Part shown: piece after piece, positions 29,021 through 39,100 of the stretch
How the letters are laid out: every line of letters begins with the position of its first letter
Numbering within the stretch: the first letter of the stretch is position 1
Assembly (NCBI RefSeq): GCF_002015035.1
Contig: NZ_MUXY01000001.1
Coordinates: 249,102-313,101, forward strand
DNA from: Haemophilus parahaemolyticus
Lineage (GTDB): Bacteria > Pseudomonadota > Gammaproteobacteria > Enterobacterales > Pasteurellaceae
Direction of reading: 5' to 3'
DNA length: 64,000 nt
Notes under the pieces: generated by a model
The model's input: only the letters and a program-made list of their open reading frames with translations
Told to the model about the DNA's origin: nothing
Database searches by the model: none
Program-made: the position numbers and the translations under genes

Positions 29021-29081
29021 GCGTTTGCGTGAAGATGTACTTTAGTGAATTTTAGTTTTTAAATATACATTAGGAGATTAA

Positions 29082-29438
<357 letters not shown>

Positions 29439-29462
29439 TGCTAAAGTTTAGATAAAAATTGA

Positions 29463-29486
29463 GGGCACCTTTAGGTGCCCTTTTTT
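29463..29486 (+). terminator. Terminator of infC-rpmI-rplT
   Basis: GGGCACCT (29463-29470), loop TT, AGGTGCCC (29473-29480), then six T. It lies between rplT and the convergent GNAT gene. Confidence 0.92.
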
Positions 29487-29496
29487 CATCTAATAT

Positions 29497-29766
29497 TTAT
29501 GCAATTAAATCAGGATCATTTCGTTGCATTTTAATATCAATATAACTACAACTTGGCTTAATTTTAAGCTGATTTTGTTTAGCGAACTCAATTACTGCAG
29601 AATAGAGTTTCCCCGCAATTCCTTTGCCCTGAAAGGCTTCATCCACTTTTGTAGTGAAAACATCGATCACATCATCTTTAATATAACGATAGCGTAATTT
29701 GCCCATTTTTACTTCGCCTTCAAGATAACTAAATTCGCCCTGTTCTTCGTTATGAATAATTTGCAT
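29497..29766 (-). CDS. Small GNAT-family acetyltransferase (YjdJ-like)
   Basis: 89-residue protein resembling the short single-domain GNAT group (COG2388, YjdJ-type). The acetyl-CoA-binding signature is visible as EAFQGKGIAGKLY (about residues 43-55), preceded by FTTKVDE and followed by the helix AVIEFAKQNQLKIKPSCSYI, all typical of the group. The substrate is unknown. The ATG at 29766 has GGAG upstream, and the PurR operator of purH lies about 65 bases from its start on the other side. Confidence 0.8.
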   Translation of the reverse strand: MQIIHNEEQGEFSYLEGEVKMGKLRYRYIKDDVIDVFTTKVDEAFQGKGIAGKLYSAVIEFAKQNQLKIKPSCSYIDIKMQRNDPDLIA

Positions 29767-29830
29767 AGCCTACTCCTAAAAATTTCATCTTGTAAAAAAT
29801 TTGCAGAATTTCACCGCTTGCTAATGAAAA

Positions 29831-29846
29831 AAGCAAACGTTTGCTT
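29831..29846. promoter_or_regulatory. PurR operator upstream of purH
   Basis: AAGCAAACGTTTGCTT is a perfect palindrome matching the PurR consensus (ACGCAAACGTTTGCGT) at 14 of 16 positions. It lies 52 bases before purH, in the promoter region, so purH should be repressed when purine is plentiful. Confidence 0.93.
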
Positions 29847-29897
29847 TATAATCTTGCCCGATTTTTTTATTTTAATCTATATTAAAGGGAACTCAAA

Positions 29898-31487
29898 ATG
29901 GCGATTCAACAAGCGTTATTAAGTGTGTCTGATAAAAAAGGCATCGTGGAATTTGCACAAGGGCTCGTAGCTCGTGGTGTGAAATTGCTTTCAACGGGCG
30001 GAACGGCAAAATTACTTGCTGATGCAGGCTTGCCCGTGACTGAAGTATCAGACTACACTGGTTTCCCAGAAATGATGGACGGTCGCGTAAAAACCCTTCA
30101 CCCAAAAGTACACGGTGGGATTTTAGGTCGCCGTGGTACAGATGATGAAGTGATGCACCAACACGGCATTGAATGCATTGATATGGTGGTGGTGAACCTT
30201 TACCCATTCGCGGCAACCGTGGTAAAACCTGATTGTACGTTGGAAGATGCAGTGGAAAATATCGACATTGGAGGCCCCACAATGGTGCGTTCTGCGGCGA
30301 AAAACCATAAAGATGTAGCGATTGTGGTGAATAATGGCGATTTCGATGCGATTTTGGCAGAAATGGATCAAAATGAAAATAACCTTACCTTAGCTACTCG
30401 CTTTAACCTTGCCATTAAAGCTTTTGAACATACTGCACAATATGACAATATGATTGCCAACTACTTCGGGCAAAAAGTGCCACCTTATCAAGGAGCGGAA
30501 GAGGAAGATTTAACCCAAGTTTGCGGTCAATTCCCGCGTACGTTAAACCTCAATTTTGTACGTAAGCAAACGATGCGTTATGGTGAAAACGCTCACCAAA
30601 ATGCAGCATTCTATGTGGAAAATGAAGTGAAAGAGGCATCGGTTTCTACTGCGAAACAATTACAAGGTAAAGCCCTTTCTTACAACAACATTGCTGACAC
30701 AGATGCCGCCCTTGAATGCGTAAAAGAGTTTGAGCAACCAGCTTGTGTAATAGTGAAACACGCGAATCCGTGTGGGGTGGCATTAGGCGAAAATATTTTA
30801 GAAGCCTATGATCATGCTTATCAAACCGATCCAACATCCGCATTCGGAGGCATTATTGCCTTCAATCGTGAGTTAGATGGCATTACAGCACAAACCATTG
30901 CAGATCGTCAATTCGTGGAAGTGATCATCGCACCAACCGTTTCAGCAGAAGCAAAAGAAGCTCTAGTGAAAAAGAAAAACGTACGTGTATTAGAATGTGG
31001 CGAATTTAGTCAACCGCAAAAACGCTTAGATTTCAAACGTGTAAATGGTGGTTTATTGGTGCAAGAAGCAGATCAAGGTTCTGTTGCTATTGAAGATTTG
31101 AAAGTGGTTTCTAAACGCCAACCGACTCAAGCAGAACTTGAAGACTTACTCTTCTGCTGGAAGGTTGCGAAATATGTGAAATCGAATGCGATTGTGTATG
31201 CGAAAAACGGACAAACCATCGGTATTGGTGCAGGTCAAATGAGCCGTGTTTACTCTGCGAAAATCGCAGGCATTAAAGCTGAAGACGAAGGTTTGCAAGT
31301 AGCAGGTTGTGTGATGGCATCAGATGCGTTCTTCCCATTCCGTGATGGTATTGATGCAGCAGCGAAAGTGGGCATTACTTGCGTAATCCACCCAGGTGGT
31401 TCAATGCGTGATCAGGAAGTGATTGATGCAGCAGATGAACACGGTATGGCGATGGTATTAACAGGAATGAGACATTTCCGTCATTAA
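29898..31487 (+). CDS. purH: Bifunctional AICAR transformylase/IMP cyclohydrolase PurH
   Basis: Catalyses the last two steps of IMP synthesis. The 529-residue protein has an N-terminal MGS-like IMP cyclohydrolase domain ([31 protein letters not shown]) and a C-terminal AICAR transformylase domain with the catalytic Lys-His in [10 protein letters not shown] and [12 protein letters not shown], ending in the conserved GMRHFRH. Start ATG has AAAGGGAAC upstream. purD is not adjacent. A PurR box lies upstream. Confidence 0.97.
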   Translation: MAIQQALLSVSDKKGIVEFAQGLVARGVKLLSTGGTAKLLADAGLPVTEVSDYTGFPEMMDGRVKTLHPKVHGGILGRRGTDDEVMHQHGIECIDMVVVNLYPFAATVVKPDCTLEDAVENIDIGGPTMVRSAAKNHKDVAIVVNNGDFDAILAEMDQNENNLTLATRFNLAIKAFEHTAQYDNMIANYFGQKVPPYQGAEEEDLTQVCGQFPRTLNLNFVRKQTMRYGENAHQNAAFYVENEVKEASVSTAKQLQGKALSYNNIADTDAALECVKEFEQPACVIVKHANPCGVALGENILEAYDHAYQTDPTSAFGGIIAFNRELDGITAQTIADRQFVEVIIAPTVSAEAKEALVKKKNVRVLECGEFSQPQKRLDFKRVNGGLLVQEADQGSVAIEDLKVVSKRQPTQAELEDLLFCWKVAKYVKSNAIVYAKNGQTIGIGAGQMSRVYSAKIAGIKAEDEGLQVAGCVMASDAFFPFRDGIDAAAKVGITCVIHPGGSMRDQEVIDAADEHGMAMVLTGMRHFRH

Positions 31488-31755
31488 TCCCTAAAATGCG
31501 AAACGTTTAACATCATGCATAAACCAAGCAGTCAAATTCTTAACCTATTTTACATTACAAAATAAATTGTAAATTTGACTGTTTGGATTCTTATCGTTTT
31601 TTATTATAGATGGACAACGTTTGGCTATAAGAAAGCATAGGCTATGCGTATGGAATAAAAAAGCTTAAGTGATGAACATAAAAAATCCTCGTTATGTAAT
31701 AAACAAGGCTGACAACCAAAATTCAAAATATAGCGGGATTACTTCATATTATTCT

Positions 31756-31777
31756 GGGGGAGGATAAATCCTGTCCC
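31756..31777. repeat. Degenerate REP-like palindrome
   Basis: GGGGGAGGATAAATCCTGTC and two further bases, a decayed member of the GGGGATAAACCCC family seen at 5401, 8493, 10635 and 15997. Confidence 0.55.
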
Positions 31778-31880
31778 TTGCATGTTAAAAATAGAGTAAA
31801 TTAGCAACAAACTAAAACACATTATTCACAGTTTGTCATAAAATAGTTCGATTAGCATCTTTCAAAGATATATTGATAAA

Positions 31881-31926
31881 GCCTTTTTAAATAAAAAGGG
31901 CTGCTAATATTTTGAAAATATTAGCA
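31881..31926 (-). terminator. Double hairpin downstream of msbA
   Basis: On the minus strand a stem TGCTAATATTTT/AAAATATTAGCA (31902-31926) is followed by GCCCTTTTTATTT, which itself begins a second stem (GCCTTTTT with AAAAAGGGC, 31881-31901). It serves as the msbA terminator. A related sequence occurs at 45951-45995. Confidence 0.7.
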
Positions 31927-31951
31927 ACGCTTTATGTCTATTATGCTTTAA

Positions 31952-33700
31952 TTACGCCCCAAATTGTAATTTATGAAGCTGTTTATAAGCACCATCAAGT
32001 GCCATCAGTTCACTATGCGAGCCACGTTCGACAATCTTACCTTGATCGACTACCAAAATTTCATCTGCTTTTTCAATTGTTGATAAACGGTGTGCAATCA
32101 CAAGCACTGTTTTGTCTTTTTGTAGTTCTGCCAAGGCAGATTGAATTGCACGCTCTGACTCGGTATCTAGTGCCGAAGTTGCTTCATCCAACACCAATAC
32201 AGGCGAATTACGCAATAAAGCACGAGCAATTGCTAAACGCTGGCGTTGTCCGCCTGATAAACTTGCCCCATTTTCACCGATAACAGTATCTAAACCATCA
32301 TCTAATTTCTCGATAAATTCCATTGCATGTGCTGCTTTTGCTGCTTGAATAATCTCTTCACGCGAGAATTTATCTGTTGCCGCATAGGCAATGTTATTAG
32401 CAATCGTGTCATTAAACAGATGCACTTGTTGCGAGACAATTGAACATTGTTCACGTAAATTCGCTAGCGTGTAATCTTGAACATTTACCCCATCAAGCAA
32501 AATCTCTCCCGAATCAATGTTATAAAACCGAGTTAAAAGGTTGGCAATGGTTGATTTACCCGAGCCAGAACGTCCAACTAACGCTACAGTTTTACCTTTA
32601 GGAATGCTAAATGAAACCTGATTTAATGCTGGGTTCTCTTTGCCTTCATAAGTGAAAGAGACATTTTTAAACTCAACATCGCCTTTAGCACGCTTAATTT
32701 CAATCTTGCCTTTATCTTCTTCTGTCGGTAAATCTAAAAATCCAAATAAGGTTTGACACGCAGCCATTCCGCGTTGGAACTGAGAATTGACATTAGTAAG
32801 TGATTTCAGCGGACGCAACATTGCCATCATTGAAGAGAATACCACCGTGAATGAACCTGCAGTTAAATCCTCAATATCCAAGCCTTTTACCGTCGAAAGA
32901 TAGAGCACCGCCGATAGAGCAAAAGAGGCAATAAGCTGCACTAGACCATCAGAAATCCCATCGGCAGAGATCACTTTCATTCCTTTCACACGCATATCGT
33001 TACTTACACGTTCAAAACGTTCTTTTTCGACTTGTTGACCACCGAAAGAGATGACTTCTTTGTGCCCCTTGAGCATCTGTTCTGTTGTTACGGTCAAATC
33101 ACCCATCGAGCTTTGAATATTACGGCTTAATTGACGGAAACGGCGAGAAACAATAGCAATTAACATACCAATAATTGGTGCAAGCACGAAAAGTACAACC
33201 GAAAGTTGCCAGCTAGTATAGATCATCACCACAAAGAGTGAGATCAAATAAACGCCTTCACGCACAATCGTAACCAATACGTGTGAAGACGAATTCGCTA
33301 CCATTTCCGTATCATAAGTGACACGTGAAAGTGAGCGACCAACAGGATTTTGGTCAAAATAGCTCACAGGCATATACATCAAATGCTGGAAAATATTGCG
33401 GCGAAGCGTCATCACTACTTTGCCTGACACCCACGCCAAGCAATAACTCGCAATATAGTTTGTGATACCACGCACAAGGATGAACAGCACCACTAACACC
33501 GCCATCAATTTTAAAAAGCCGTGATCTGCTTGACCAAAGCCCTCATCCAGTAACGGTTTAAGCAGATAAATCAGCCCTGAGTCGACCAAAGCATTGAGCA
33601 CCAATGCTACAGCTCCGACAATTAAGCCCCATTTATATTGGCTAATCGTTGGGAACAAACGCTTAAACGTCTTAAATGTTGAAAGATCTTTTTCTTGCAT
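31952..33700 (-). CDS. msbA: Lipid A/phospholipid flippase MsbA
   Basis: Essential ABC exporter that flips lipid A-core across the inner membrane. The 582-residue half-transporter has six N-terminal membrane segments and a C-terminal ATPase with Walker [11 protein letters not shown]-loop SQQVHLFND, signature LSGGQRQR, Walker [13 protein letters not shown] and H-loop AHRL. Length is exactly that of E. coli MsbA. The usual partner lpxK does not follow it here: downstream is a terminator and purH's 3' end. Confidence 0.96.
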   Translation of the reverse strand: MQEKDLSTFKTFKRLFPTISQYKWGLIVGAVALVLNALVDSGLIYLLKPLLDEGFGQADHGFLKLMAVLVVLFILVRGITNYIASYCLAWVSGKVVMTLRRNIFQHLMYMPVSYFDQNPVGRSLSRVTYDTEMVANSSSHVLVTIVREGVYLISLFVVMIYTSWQLSVVLFVLAPIIGMLIAIVSRRFRQLSRNIQSSMGDLTVTTEQMLKGHKEVISFGGQQVEKERFERVSNDMRVKGMKVISADGISDGLVQLIASFALSAVLYLSTVKGLDIEDLTAGSFTVVFSSMMAMLRPLKSLTNVNSQFQRGMAACQTLFGFLDLPTEEDKGKIEIKRAKGDVEFKNVSFTYEGKENPALNQVSFSIPKGKTVALVGRSGSGKSTIANLLTRFYNIDSGEILLDGVNVQDYTLANLREQCSIVSQQVHLFNDTIANNIAYAATDKFSREEIIQAAKAAHAMEFIEKLDDGLDTVIGENGASLSGGQRQRLAIARALLRNSPVLVLDEATSALDTESERAIQSALAELQKDKTVLVIAHRLSTIEKADEILVVDQGKIVERGSHSELMALDGAYKQLHKLQFGA

Positions 33701-33865
33701 AATTCTCTATTAGTAAGGAAAATAGGACGTATTGTACTCTGAATTTACATTTTCACCAAATAAGCCACCTATTTTGACAAATTTGCCTTTTTCTCTTACC
33801 TTTCCTCGCTTTACTGTTTGGGGTATAATTGCCCGAATTTTATTTTGATATATAGAGAAAAGAAA

Positions 33866-34519
33866 ATGTCTGTAATTACTGAAAACCAAGCATGTATTGT
33901 CATCGCCATCGCAGGGGCTTCGGCTTCTGGCAAAAGTTTAATTGCTTCAACCATTTATAAAGAATTAAAAGAAGAGCTCGGCTCAGATGATATCGGCATT
34001 ATTTCTGAAGATGCGTACTATAAAGATCAAAGTCATCTCACTATGGATGAGCGCGTTAAAACGAACTACGATCATCCCAACTCAATGGACCACCACTTAT
34101 TAGTTGAACATCTACGCCTATTAAAACAAGGCAAATCTATCGATATTCCTGAATATGACTATGCGGAACATAACCGCAAAACAACCACCACTCGCTTTGA
34201 TGCGAAAAAAATCATCATTCTTGAAGGTATCTTATTACTTACCGATGAAGAGATTCGTAACGAAATCAATGTGTCTATTTTCGTAGATGCACCGCTAGAT
34301 ATCTGTTTTATCCGCCGTTTACAACGTGATATGGTAGAACGTGGTAGAACCATGGAATCCGTAATCGCTCAATATCGCAAAACGGTTCGACCAATGTTCT
34401 TACAATTTATTGAACCGTCTAAACAATATGCGGATATTATCGTGCCAAAAGGTGGGAAAAATCGTAGTGCAATCAATATTTTAAAAGCTCAAATTCAGCA
34501 ACTATTAGGGAAAAAATAA
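33866..34519 (+). CDS. udk: Uridine kinase Udk
   Basis: Phosphorylates uridine and cytidine in pyrimidine salvage. The 217-residue protein has the P loop GASASGKS near residue 17, the DAYYKDQSH and YDHPNSMDH substrate-binding segments and [14 protein letters not shown] start at ATG 33866 (MSVITENQ) with AGAGAAAAG upstream rather than the open extension at 33818. dcd begins one base after its stop, so they form an operon of pyrimidine genes. Confidence 0.96.
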   Translation: MSVITENQACIVIAIAGASASGKSLIASTIYKELKEELGSDDIGIISEDAYYKDQSHLTMDERVKTNYDHPNSMDHHLLVEHLRLLKQGKSIDIPEYDYAEHNRKTTTTRFDAKKIIILEGILLLTDEEIRNEINVSIFVDAPLDICFIRRLQRDMVERGRTMESVIAQYRKTVRPMFLQFIEPSKQYADIIVPKGGKNRSAINILKAQIQQLLGKK

Positions 34520-34520
34520 G

Positions 34521-35102
34521 ATGCGTCTGTGTGATACTGACATTGAGCGTTATTTAGATGAAGGCTTGATTGAAATCACGCCACGACCTGCGAATGATAA
34601 AATTTCTGGAGCGACCGTTGATGTTCGCTTAGGCAACTCATTCCGTATTTTCCGTGAACACTCAACCCCTTATATTGATGTAAGCGGTCCTCGCGAAGCG
34701 GTAACCGCTCAACTTGAGCGTGTAATGAGTGAGGAAATTATTATCGGTGATGATGAAGCCTTTTTCCTTCATCCAGGTGAGTTAGCATTATCAGTTACTC
34801 TTGAATCGGTAAAATTGCCTTCTAATATCGTTGGTTGGTTAGATGGTCGCTCTTCCTTGGCACGCCTTGGCTTAATGGTTCACGTGACCGCTCACCGCAT
34901 TGACCCAGGTTGGGAAGGGCGTATCGTACTTGAGTTTTTCAATGCAGGAAAATTACCGCTTGCACTTCGCCCTAATATGGCAATCGGTGCATTAAGTTTT
35001 GAGGTATTAAGCGGACATGCCGCTAAACCATATAATGCCCGAAAAGATGCAAAATATAAAAATCAACAAAGTGCGGTGTCAAGTCGGATTCATCAAGATT
35101 AA
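34521..35102 (+). CDS. dcd: dCTP deaminase Dcd
   Basis: Converts dCTP to dUTP, feeding thymidylate synthesis. The 193-residue protein has the trimeric dUTPase-fold motifs [26 protein letters not shown] (conserved catalytic/binding Ser-Arg) and [20 protein letters not shown] with the catalytic Glu. Length equals E. coli Dcd. Coupled to udk and followed by a bidirectional terminator. Confidence 0.97.
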   Translation: MRLCDTDIERYLDEGLIEITPRPANDKISGATVDVRLGNSFRIFREHSTPYIDVSGPREAVTAQLERVMSEEIIIGDDEAFFLHPGELALSVTLESVKLPSNIVGWLDGRSSLARLGLMVHVTAHRIDPGWEGRIVLEFFNAGKLPLALRPNMAIGALSFEVLSGHAAKPYNARKDAKYKNQQSAVSSRIHQD

Positions 35103-35117
35103 TCTTTTAGATAAAAG

Positions 35118-35152
35118 AAAAATGCGTAGGATTTAATACCCTACGCATTTTT
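35118..35152. terminator. Bidirectional terminator between dcd and yejM
   Basis: AAAAATGCGTAGG (35118-35130) pairs with CCTACGCATTTTT (35139-35151), A and T runs on both sides, between two convergent genes. Confidence 0.9.
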
Positions 35153-36864
35153 TATTTATTCACAAACTGATTACTTAATTTAATCATCTGTAAGAACAGG
35201 GCAAGCGGTGGTTTTTCGCTTTTAATTTGGACACCTTCTGCGTTGAAGTTTTCAACTTGCCCGCGGCGATCTAAGTGGAATTGTTCGCCATCTGACATAA
35301 TGGCAACATTCCATTGGTGGTTGGAAGCCAGCACCCAAAGGCGGTTGTTTGGTTTAGATAAATCGATGCCTTGGGTGTAATCATTCGCAGGATTAAGCAC
35401 ACCAAAGAACTGGCTAAAGAGCGTTGGCATAATGTCTAAATGGCTAGAAAGCTGGTTGTATAATTGCCCTTCGCCTTGCCAATAGAACATCAATGGCACT
35501 TCTAATCGTTCTGCTGAGAAGCTGTTTTTCATTTTCTCTGCGTTAGCTAAATCGGCAGTGAGTATCACCAATGTTCTACCCATTAGATCTTTGTTTTCAA
35601 GCTGTTGCCAGATTGTTTCAATTTGCTGATTAATCTGGTTTTTAGAGGTCATATCTAATTGTAAATAGCTAAAGAATGGCTTATTTGCTTCCTGTTTTGT
35701 CAGCCACGTTTGCCACGCATTCAGTGCTTGTTCATTATCTTCCGTTTTGATTAAAGGCATATTTGCAAATAATGCTCGGCGATAGAGCGGTTCAGCAAAA
35801 TTGTTTGCAGAGAATAAGCCGAATTGATAGCCATATTTTTTAAAGGCTGTCATAAGCGGTGAGCTGGTTTTTTCGTTCAATACAGCATCAATGTATCTCC
35901 CGCTTAGTCCGTAGAAAATCCCCAATGTGCTTGCCATTGGCGTATCGCCACTCGCATAGTGGTGCATAAAGCGGTAGGATTTTTCTGCTATTTTGCGAAC
36001 AAACGGCATTTGTTCCCCATCAATGGCTTGATTGGTTAAGCCTGAGACGTTAATCAACAACACATTTACTTCAGGCGTTTTGGTCATTTGAAGCATTTGT
36101 TTTGGATAGTCCAAGTAGAAAGTATCTAAACGTCCTGTTTGCTCAATGGTTTGCTCCATTTTTTCCATATCCACTAAGCCGTGTTTCTCTAAGAAACTAC
36201 GCGCTGTCATCGGGTAGGAAAGCGGGTAATTTGCCTTTTGTGAAGTAATTGGGCGGTTAATGCTCATATCTGCCCACGCATAAATCAGGTGGGTCGCGAT
36301 AAAGCAACTCAAGAAAAACATCGCAACATATTTACCCCAAGTTTGGCGGTTGAAACTACGTAATTTTTGCCAACACCAACGGGAGTAGAGCATTTCTGCA
36401 AGTAAAAGCAGTGGCATTGGCACGAACAGCAATTGCCATTGGCGTGAGAGTTCGCCGTTATCTGGATTCACTAATAAGTCCCAAACAAGCGGTGATAAAT
36501 GCAGATAGAATTGCTTAAAGATTTCGGTATCGACCAAGAGTAACGTTTGCCCAATGGTAGCAAAAATGACCGAAAAGCCACGGAAACCGCGCTCATTGCG
36601 GATTAAAAAACTAAGTGGGAAAAGGCAGAGTAGATAAAAGGAAAAAACAACGAAGCTGAAATGCCCGAAAAGGCTGACGAAAAAGTAGAGTTTACCGACT
36701 AGCGTATTCGGCCAGTCGGCATTAAAAGCATAACGAGAGGCAATTAAAATTGCTACGACAATATTAAAAAGTGCAAACCAATGCCCCCACGTAATACGCT
36801 GTGAGGTTTGCTCTCGGTATTGTAACGTGTTGGTTGGAAATAATTGACGTAGGCGATTAAGCAT
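35152..36864 (-). CDS. yejM: Inner-membrane sulfatase-fold protein YejM/PbgA (LapC)
   Basis: Membrane regulator of lipopolysaccharide synthesis. In E. coli this protein senses lipid A and restrains LapB-FtsH degradation of LpxC. The 570-residue protein has an N-terminal DUF3413 region with about five membrane helices (residues 25-220) and a periplasmic alkaline-phosphatase/sulfatase-like domain (LLINVSGLTNQAIDGEQMP, YASGDTPMASTLGIFYGLSG, LSSHLDIMPTLFSQFFGV). The catalytic Thr/Ser context appears as ASGDTPMAS. It begins 3 bases after yejL, as in other gamma-proteobacteria. Confidence 0.92.
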   Translation of the reverse strand: MLNRLRQLFPTNTLQYREQTSQRITWGHWFALFNIVVAILIASRYAFNADWPNTLVGKLYFFVSLFGHFSFVVFSFYLLCLFPLSFLIRNERGFRGFSVIFATIGQTLLLVDTEIFKQFYLHLSPLVWDLLVNPDNGELSRQWQLLFVPMPLLLLAEMLYSRWCWQKLRSFNRQTWGKYVAMFFLSCFIATHLIYAWADMSINRPITSQKANYPLSYPMTARSFLEKHGLVDMEKMEQTIEQTGRLDTFYLDYPKQMLQMTKTPEVNVLLINVSGLTNQAIDGEQMPFVRKIAEKSYRFMHHYASGDTPMASTLGIFYGLSGRYIDAVLNEKTSSPLMTAFKKYGYQFGLFSANNFAEPLYRRALFANMPLIKTEDNEQALNAWQTWLTKQEANKPFFSYLQLDMTSKNQINQQIETIWQQLENKDLMGRTLVILTADLANAEKMKNSFSAERLEVPLMFYWQGEGQLYNQLSSHLDIMPTLFSQFFGVLNPANDYTQGIDLSKPNNRLWVLASNHQWNVAIMSDGEQFHLDRRGQVENFNAEGVQIKSEKPPLALFLQMIKLSNQFVNK

Positions 36865-36867
36865 AGG

Positions 36868-37089
36868 TTATTTTGCTTTTAAAGAGAGTTTTAACGAATT
36901 GGCAAAAGCCTCAGCAAGGCGTTCACGCTGTTGTTCATCTTGCACGCGGTTTTGGATGATGTTGGTAACCATATTGCCAAGCACCATAAGCGATAAGTCA
37001 GCAGGTGCTTTGTGTTGTTCTAATACGATAAATAAGTCTTGTAATAAGGTATCGAATTGATTGTTTTGATATTTGGATTTTACAGCCAT
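36868..37089 (-). CDS. yejL: Conserved hypothetical protein YejL (DUF1414)
   Basis: 73-residue protein of the YejL/UPF0352 family, recognisable by [40 protein letters not shown]. Its function is unknown; it is nearly always just upstream of yejM, as here. I choose ATG 37089 ([10 protein letters not shown]) over a TTG at 37119 because it gives the family length. Confidence 0.88.
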   Translation of the reverse strand: MAVKSKYQNNQFDTLLQDLFIVLEQHKAPADLSLMVLGNMVTNIIQNRVQDEQQRERLAEAFANSLKLSLKAK

Positions 37090-37177
37090 GTTGATTTTCT
37101 TGAGTGAATAATTGGGCAAATACTAGCATATTTTTAGCAAAATAGAGAGAAATAAGCGGTCGAAAATATATTTTTCT

Positions 37178-37220
37178 TTGCAAAAAGAAGTGGAAATATA
37201 TAGAATGAACAACTGTTCAT
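37178..37220 (+). promoter_or_regulatory. acrR promoter with overlapping TetR-type operator
   Basis: TTGCAA (37178-37183), 17-base spacer and TAGAAT (37201-37206). The -10 runs into the palindrome ATGAACAACTGTTCAT (37205-37220; 7-base arms ATGAACA/TGTTCAT with a 2-base centre). A repressor bound here would block the polymerase, consistent with autoregulation by the adjacent TetR protein and control of acrAB. Confidence 0.78.
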
Positions 37221-37240
37221 TTTGGAAAGTGGAGAGTGAA

Positions 37241-37846
37241 ATGCAGAAAACGGAAATACAAAAAAACGAAGTGCAAAGTTCATCAAAAGATGAGATGGCT
37301 CGCCAAATTCTTTCCGTGACTGAAATACTCATCGCAGAGATTGGCATTCAAAACCTTTCTATGCGAAAAATTGCAACCAGAGCGAACCTAGCCTTAGGAA
37401 CGCTCTATTTGTATTTTAAGACCAAAGACGATTTATTAAATAAGCTGGCTTATGATTTATGTGACCGTTTTACGCATTATGTGCAAGATGGCTATGATGA
37501 AACTGACACACTGTTTAATCGTTACCGCAAGATGTTTGAAAACAAGTTGGCATTTTTGCGAGATAACCCAACGGTCGCAACGAATTTATCGCAATACCAA
37601 GCAATGCTTGGATTCAATGAAATTATTGAGCGACTGATTCACGATGATGATTTTATCTGGAATAAATTTGTGCGAGATGGGCAGGAGCAGGGCATCATCG
37701 CTCAAATGCCAGCGGAATTATTACACGTTTTGGGCATTGGTATTGTGGTGGAAATTGCTTATTTACAGCAATTGACGCAAAAAGAGTATTCGAAGGAGAC
37801 AATAGAACAAATGCTATTGTGTTCTTGGAAAGCAATTACGGTGTAA
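37241..37846 (+). CDS. acrR: TetR-family repressor AcrR of the RND efflux operon
   Basis: 201-residue TetR-type repressor. The N-terminal helix-turn-helix is IAEIGIQNLSMRKIATRANLALGTLYLYFKTKDDLLNKL (about residues 30-67); the C-terminal ligand domain is divergent, as usual. I start at ATG 37241 with GGAGAG upstream, because the longer frame at 37178 would place the promoter and operator inside the gene. It lies 36 bases before acrA and corresponds in position to HI0893 of H. influenzae, next to HI0894-0895. Confidence 0.9.
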   Translation: MQKTEIQKNEVQSSSKDEMARQILSVTEILIAEIGIQNLSMRKIATRANLALGTLYLYFKTKDDLLNKLAYDLCDRFTHYVQDGYDETDTLFNRYRKMFENKLAFLRDNPTVATNLSQYQAMLGFNEIIERLIHDDDFIWNKFVRDGQEQGIIAQMPAELLHVLGIGIVVEIAYLQQLTQKEYSKETIEQMLLCSWKAITV

Positions 37847-37882
37847 ATCGTTTATTTTTTATTTAAATATATTGGAGAAAAC

Positions 37883-39088
37883 ATGACAACAGAAAACCAA
37901 AAGCCTTCTCGTGGCAGAAAGTTTCTTATTGTAGTAACGCTATTGGTTGTGCTTGTTGCTTTTGCAGGCGTGGCAGGAATGCAACGTTTTATCGCAGGCA
38001 AGAAAGCGGAAGCCGCAGCGAATATGCCTGAAACGGTGAGTGAAATCACCGCAATGCAGGTACAACCTCGTGAATGGACGCCTTATCTTTCAGCGGTAGG
38101 TTATGTTCGTCCGAACCAAGGAGCGATGTTAAGTTCGGAGTCTTCTGGTACGGTGAAAAGTGTGAACGTGAAATCAGGTCAGCGTGTCAATAAAGGTGAT
38201 TTATTGGTGGAGCTTGATGATACCGTTGAAGTGGCAACTTTGAAAGCGTCTCAAGCACAATTACCGAACGCAAAACTTACGTTAGATCGTTATCGTAACT
38301 TGGTGGCTTCTAACAGTGCCTCAAAAGCAGAATTAGACAGTGCTCAAGCAACCTATAATCAATTAATAGCAAATATTGAGTCATTAAAAGCTTCAATTGC
38401 ACGCCGTAAAATTTATGCTCCATTTAGCGGTTTTGCGGGTATCGTGAATGTGAACGTAGGTCAATACATCACAACAGGTACAGAAATCGTGCGTGTTGAA
38501 GATCAAAGTTCAATGAAAGTGCGTTTCACGCTTCCTCAAACCGATGTTGAGAATATTTTTGTGGGGCAAAAAGTGACTGTAGAAGTGGATGCGTTAGTGG
38601 GGCAAACCTTCCCAGCGGAAATTGTAGCAATCGACCCGGCAGTTGATCGCAATACCGGTTTAATTAACGTTGAAGCGGTGATTACTGAAGGTGGTAACAA
38701 ATTGCTTTCTGGTATGTTTGTGCGTTTAAATGTGGCGTTGCCAACCGAAAAAGCACAAATCGTGGTGCCACAAATTGCGGTTACTTACACGATGTATGGC
38801 GAAACCGTTTATGTGCTTGAGCAACTTTCAGATGAAGATAAAGCACTTGTAAGCAAAATGGCAGAGCAAAATCCGAAATTAGATGCAAATAAAATGTATC
38901 GTGCGAAACAAGTGGAAGTAAGAACCAAAGACCGTAACGGTATCTACGCACAATTAGCGAAAGGCGTGAAAGCGGGTGATGTTATCGTAACGGGCGGTTT
39001 CCAGCGTTTAAATAACCATTCGCTTATCATTGTTTCTGATCAAGAAGCTGTTGGTGTAACCGTACCTGCGAAAAGTAGTAAACTTTAA
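37883..39088 (+). CDS. acrA: RND efflux periplasmic adaptor (AcrA-like)
   Basis: Membrane-fusion protein joining the RND pump to an outer-membrane channel. The 401-residue protein has one N-terminal membrane anchor (FLIVVTLLVVLVAFAGVAG), then lipoyl half-motifs (SSESSGTVKSVNVKSGQRVNKGDLLVEL and IYAPFSGFAGIVNVNVGQYI) flanking a helical hairpin, and beta-barrel and membrane-proximal domains. It has no lipobox Cys, unlike E. coli AcrA. acrB starts 12 bases downstream. No tolC-like gene is in the operon, so the outer-membrane partner is encoded elsewhere. Confidence 0.94.
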   Translation: MTTENQKPSRGRKFLIVVTLLVVLVAFAGVAGMQRFIAGKKAEAAANMPETVSEITAMQVQPREWTPYLSAVGYVRPNQGAMLSSESSGTVKSVNVKSGQRVNKGDLLVELDDTVEVATLKASQAQLPNAKLTLDRYRNLVASNSASKAELDSAQATYNQLIANIESLKASIARRKIYAPFSGFAGIVNVNVGQYITTGTEIVRVEDQSSMKVRFTLPQTDVENIFVGQKVTVEVDALVGQTFPAEIVAIDPAVDRNTGLINVEAVITEGGNKLLSGMFVRLNVALPTEKAQIVVPQIAVTYTMYGETVYVLEQLSDEDKALVSKMAEQNPKLDANKMYRAKQVEVRTKDRNGIYAQLAKGVKAGDVIVTGGFQRLNNHSLIIVSDQEAVGVTVPAKSSKL

Positions 39089-39100
39089 TTGAGGCAATCA

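Larger units (their letters stand above)
31488..31951. other. 464-base intergenic stretch between purH and msbA
   Basis: Both flanking genes end here. I find no credible coding region or tRNA. It holds a degenerate REP-like palindrome at 31756-31777 and two adjacent hairpins at 31881-31926 next to msbA. The rest (31500-31750) is AT-rich with no recognised element. Confidence 0.6.
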
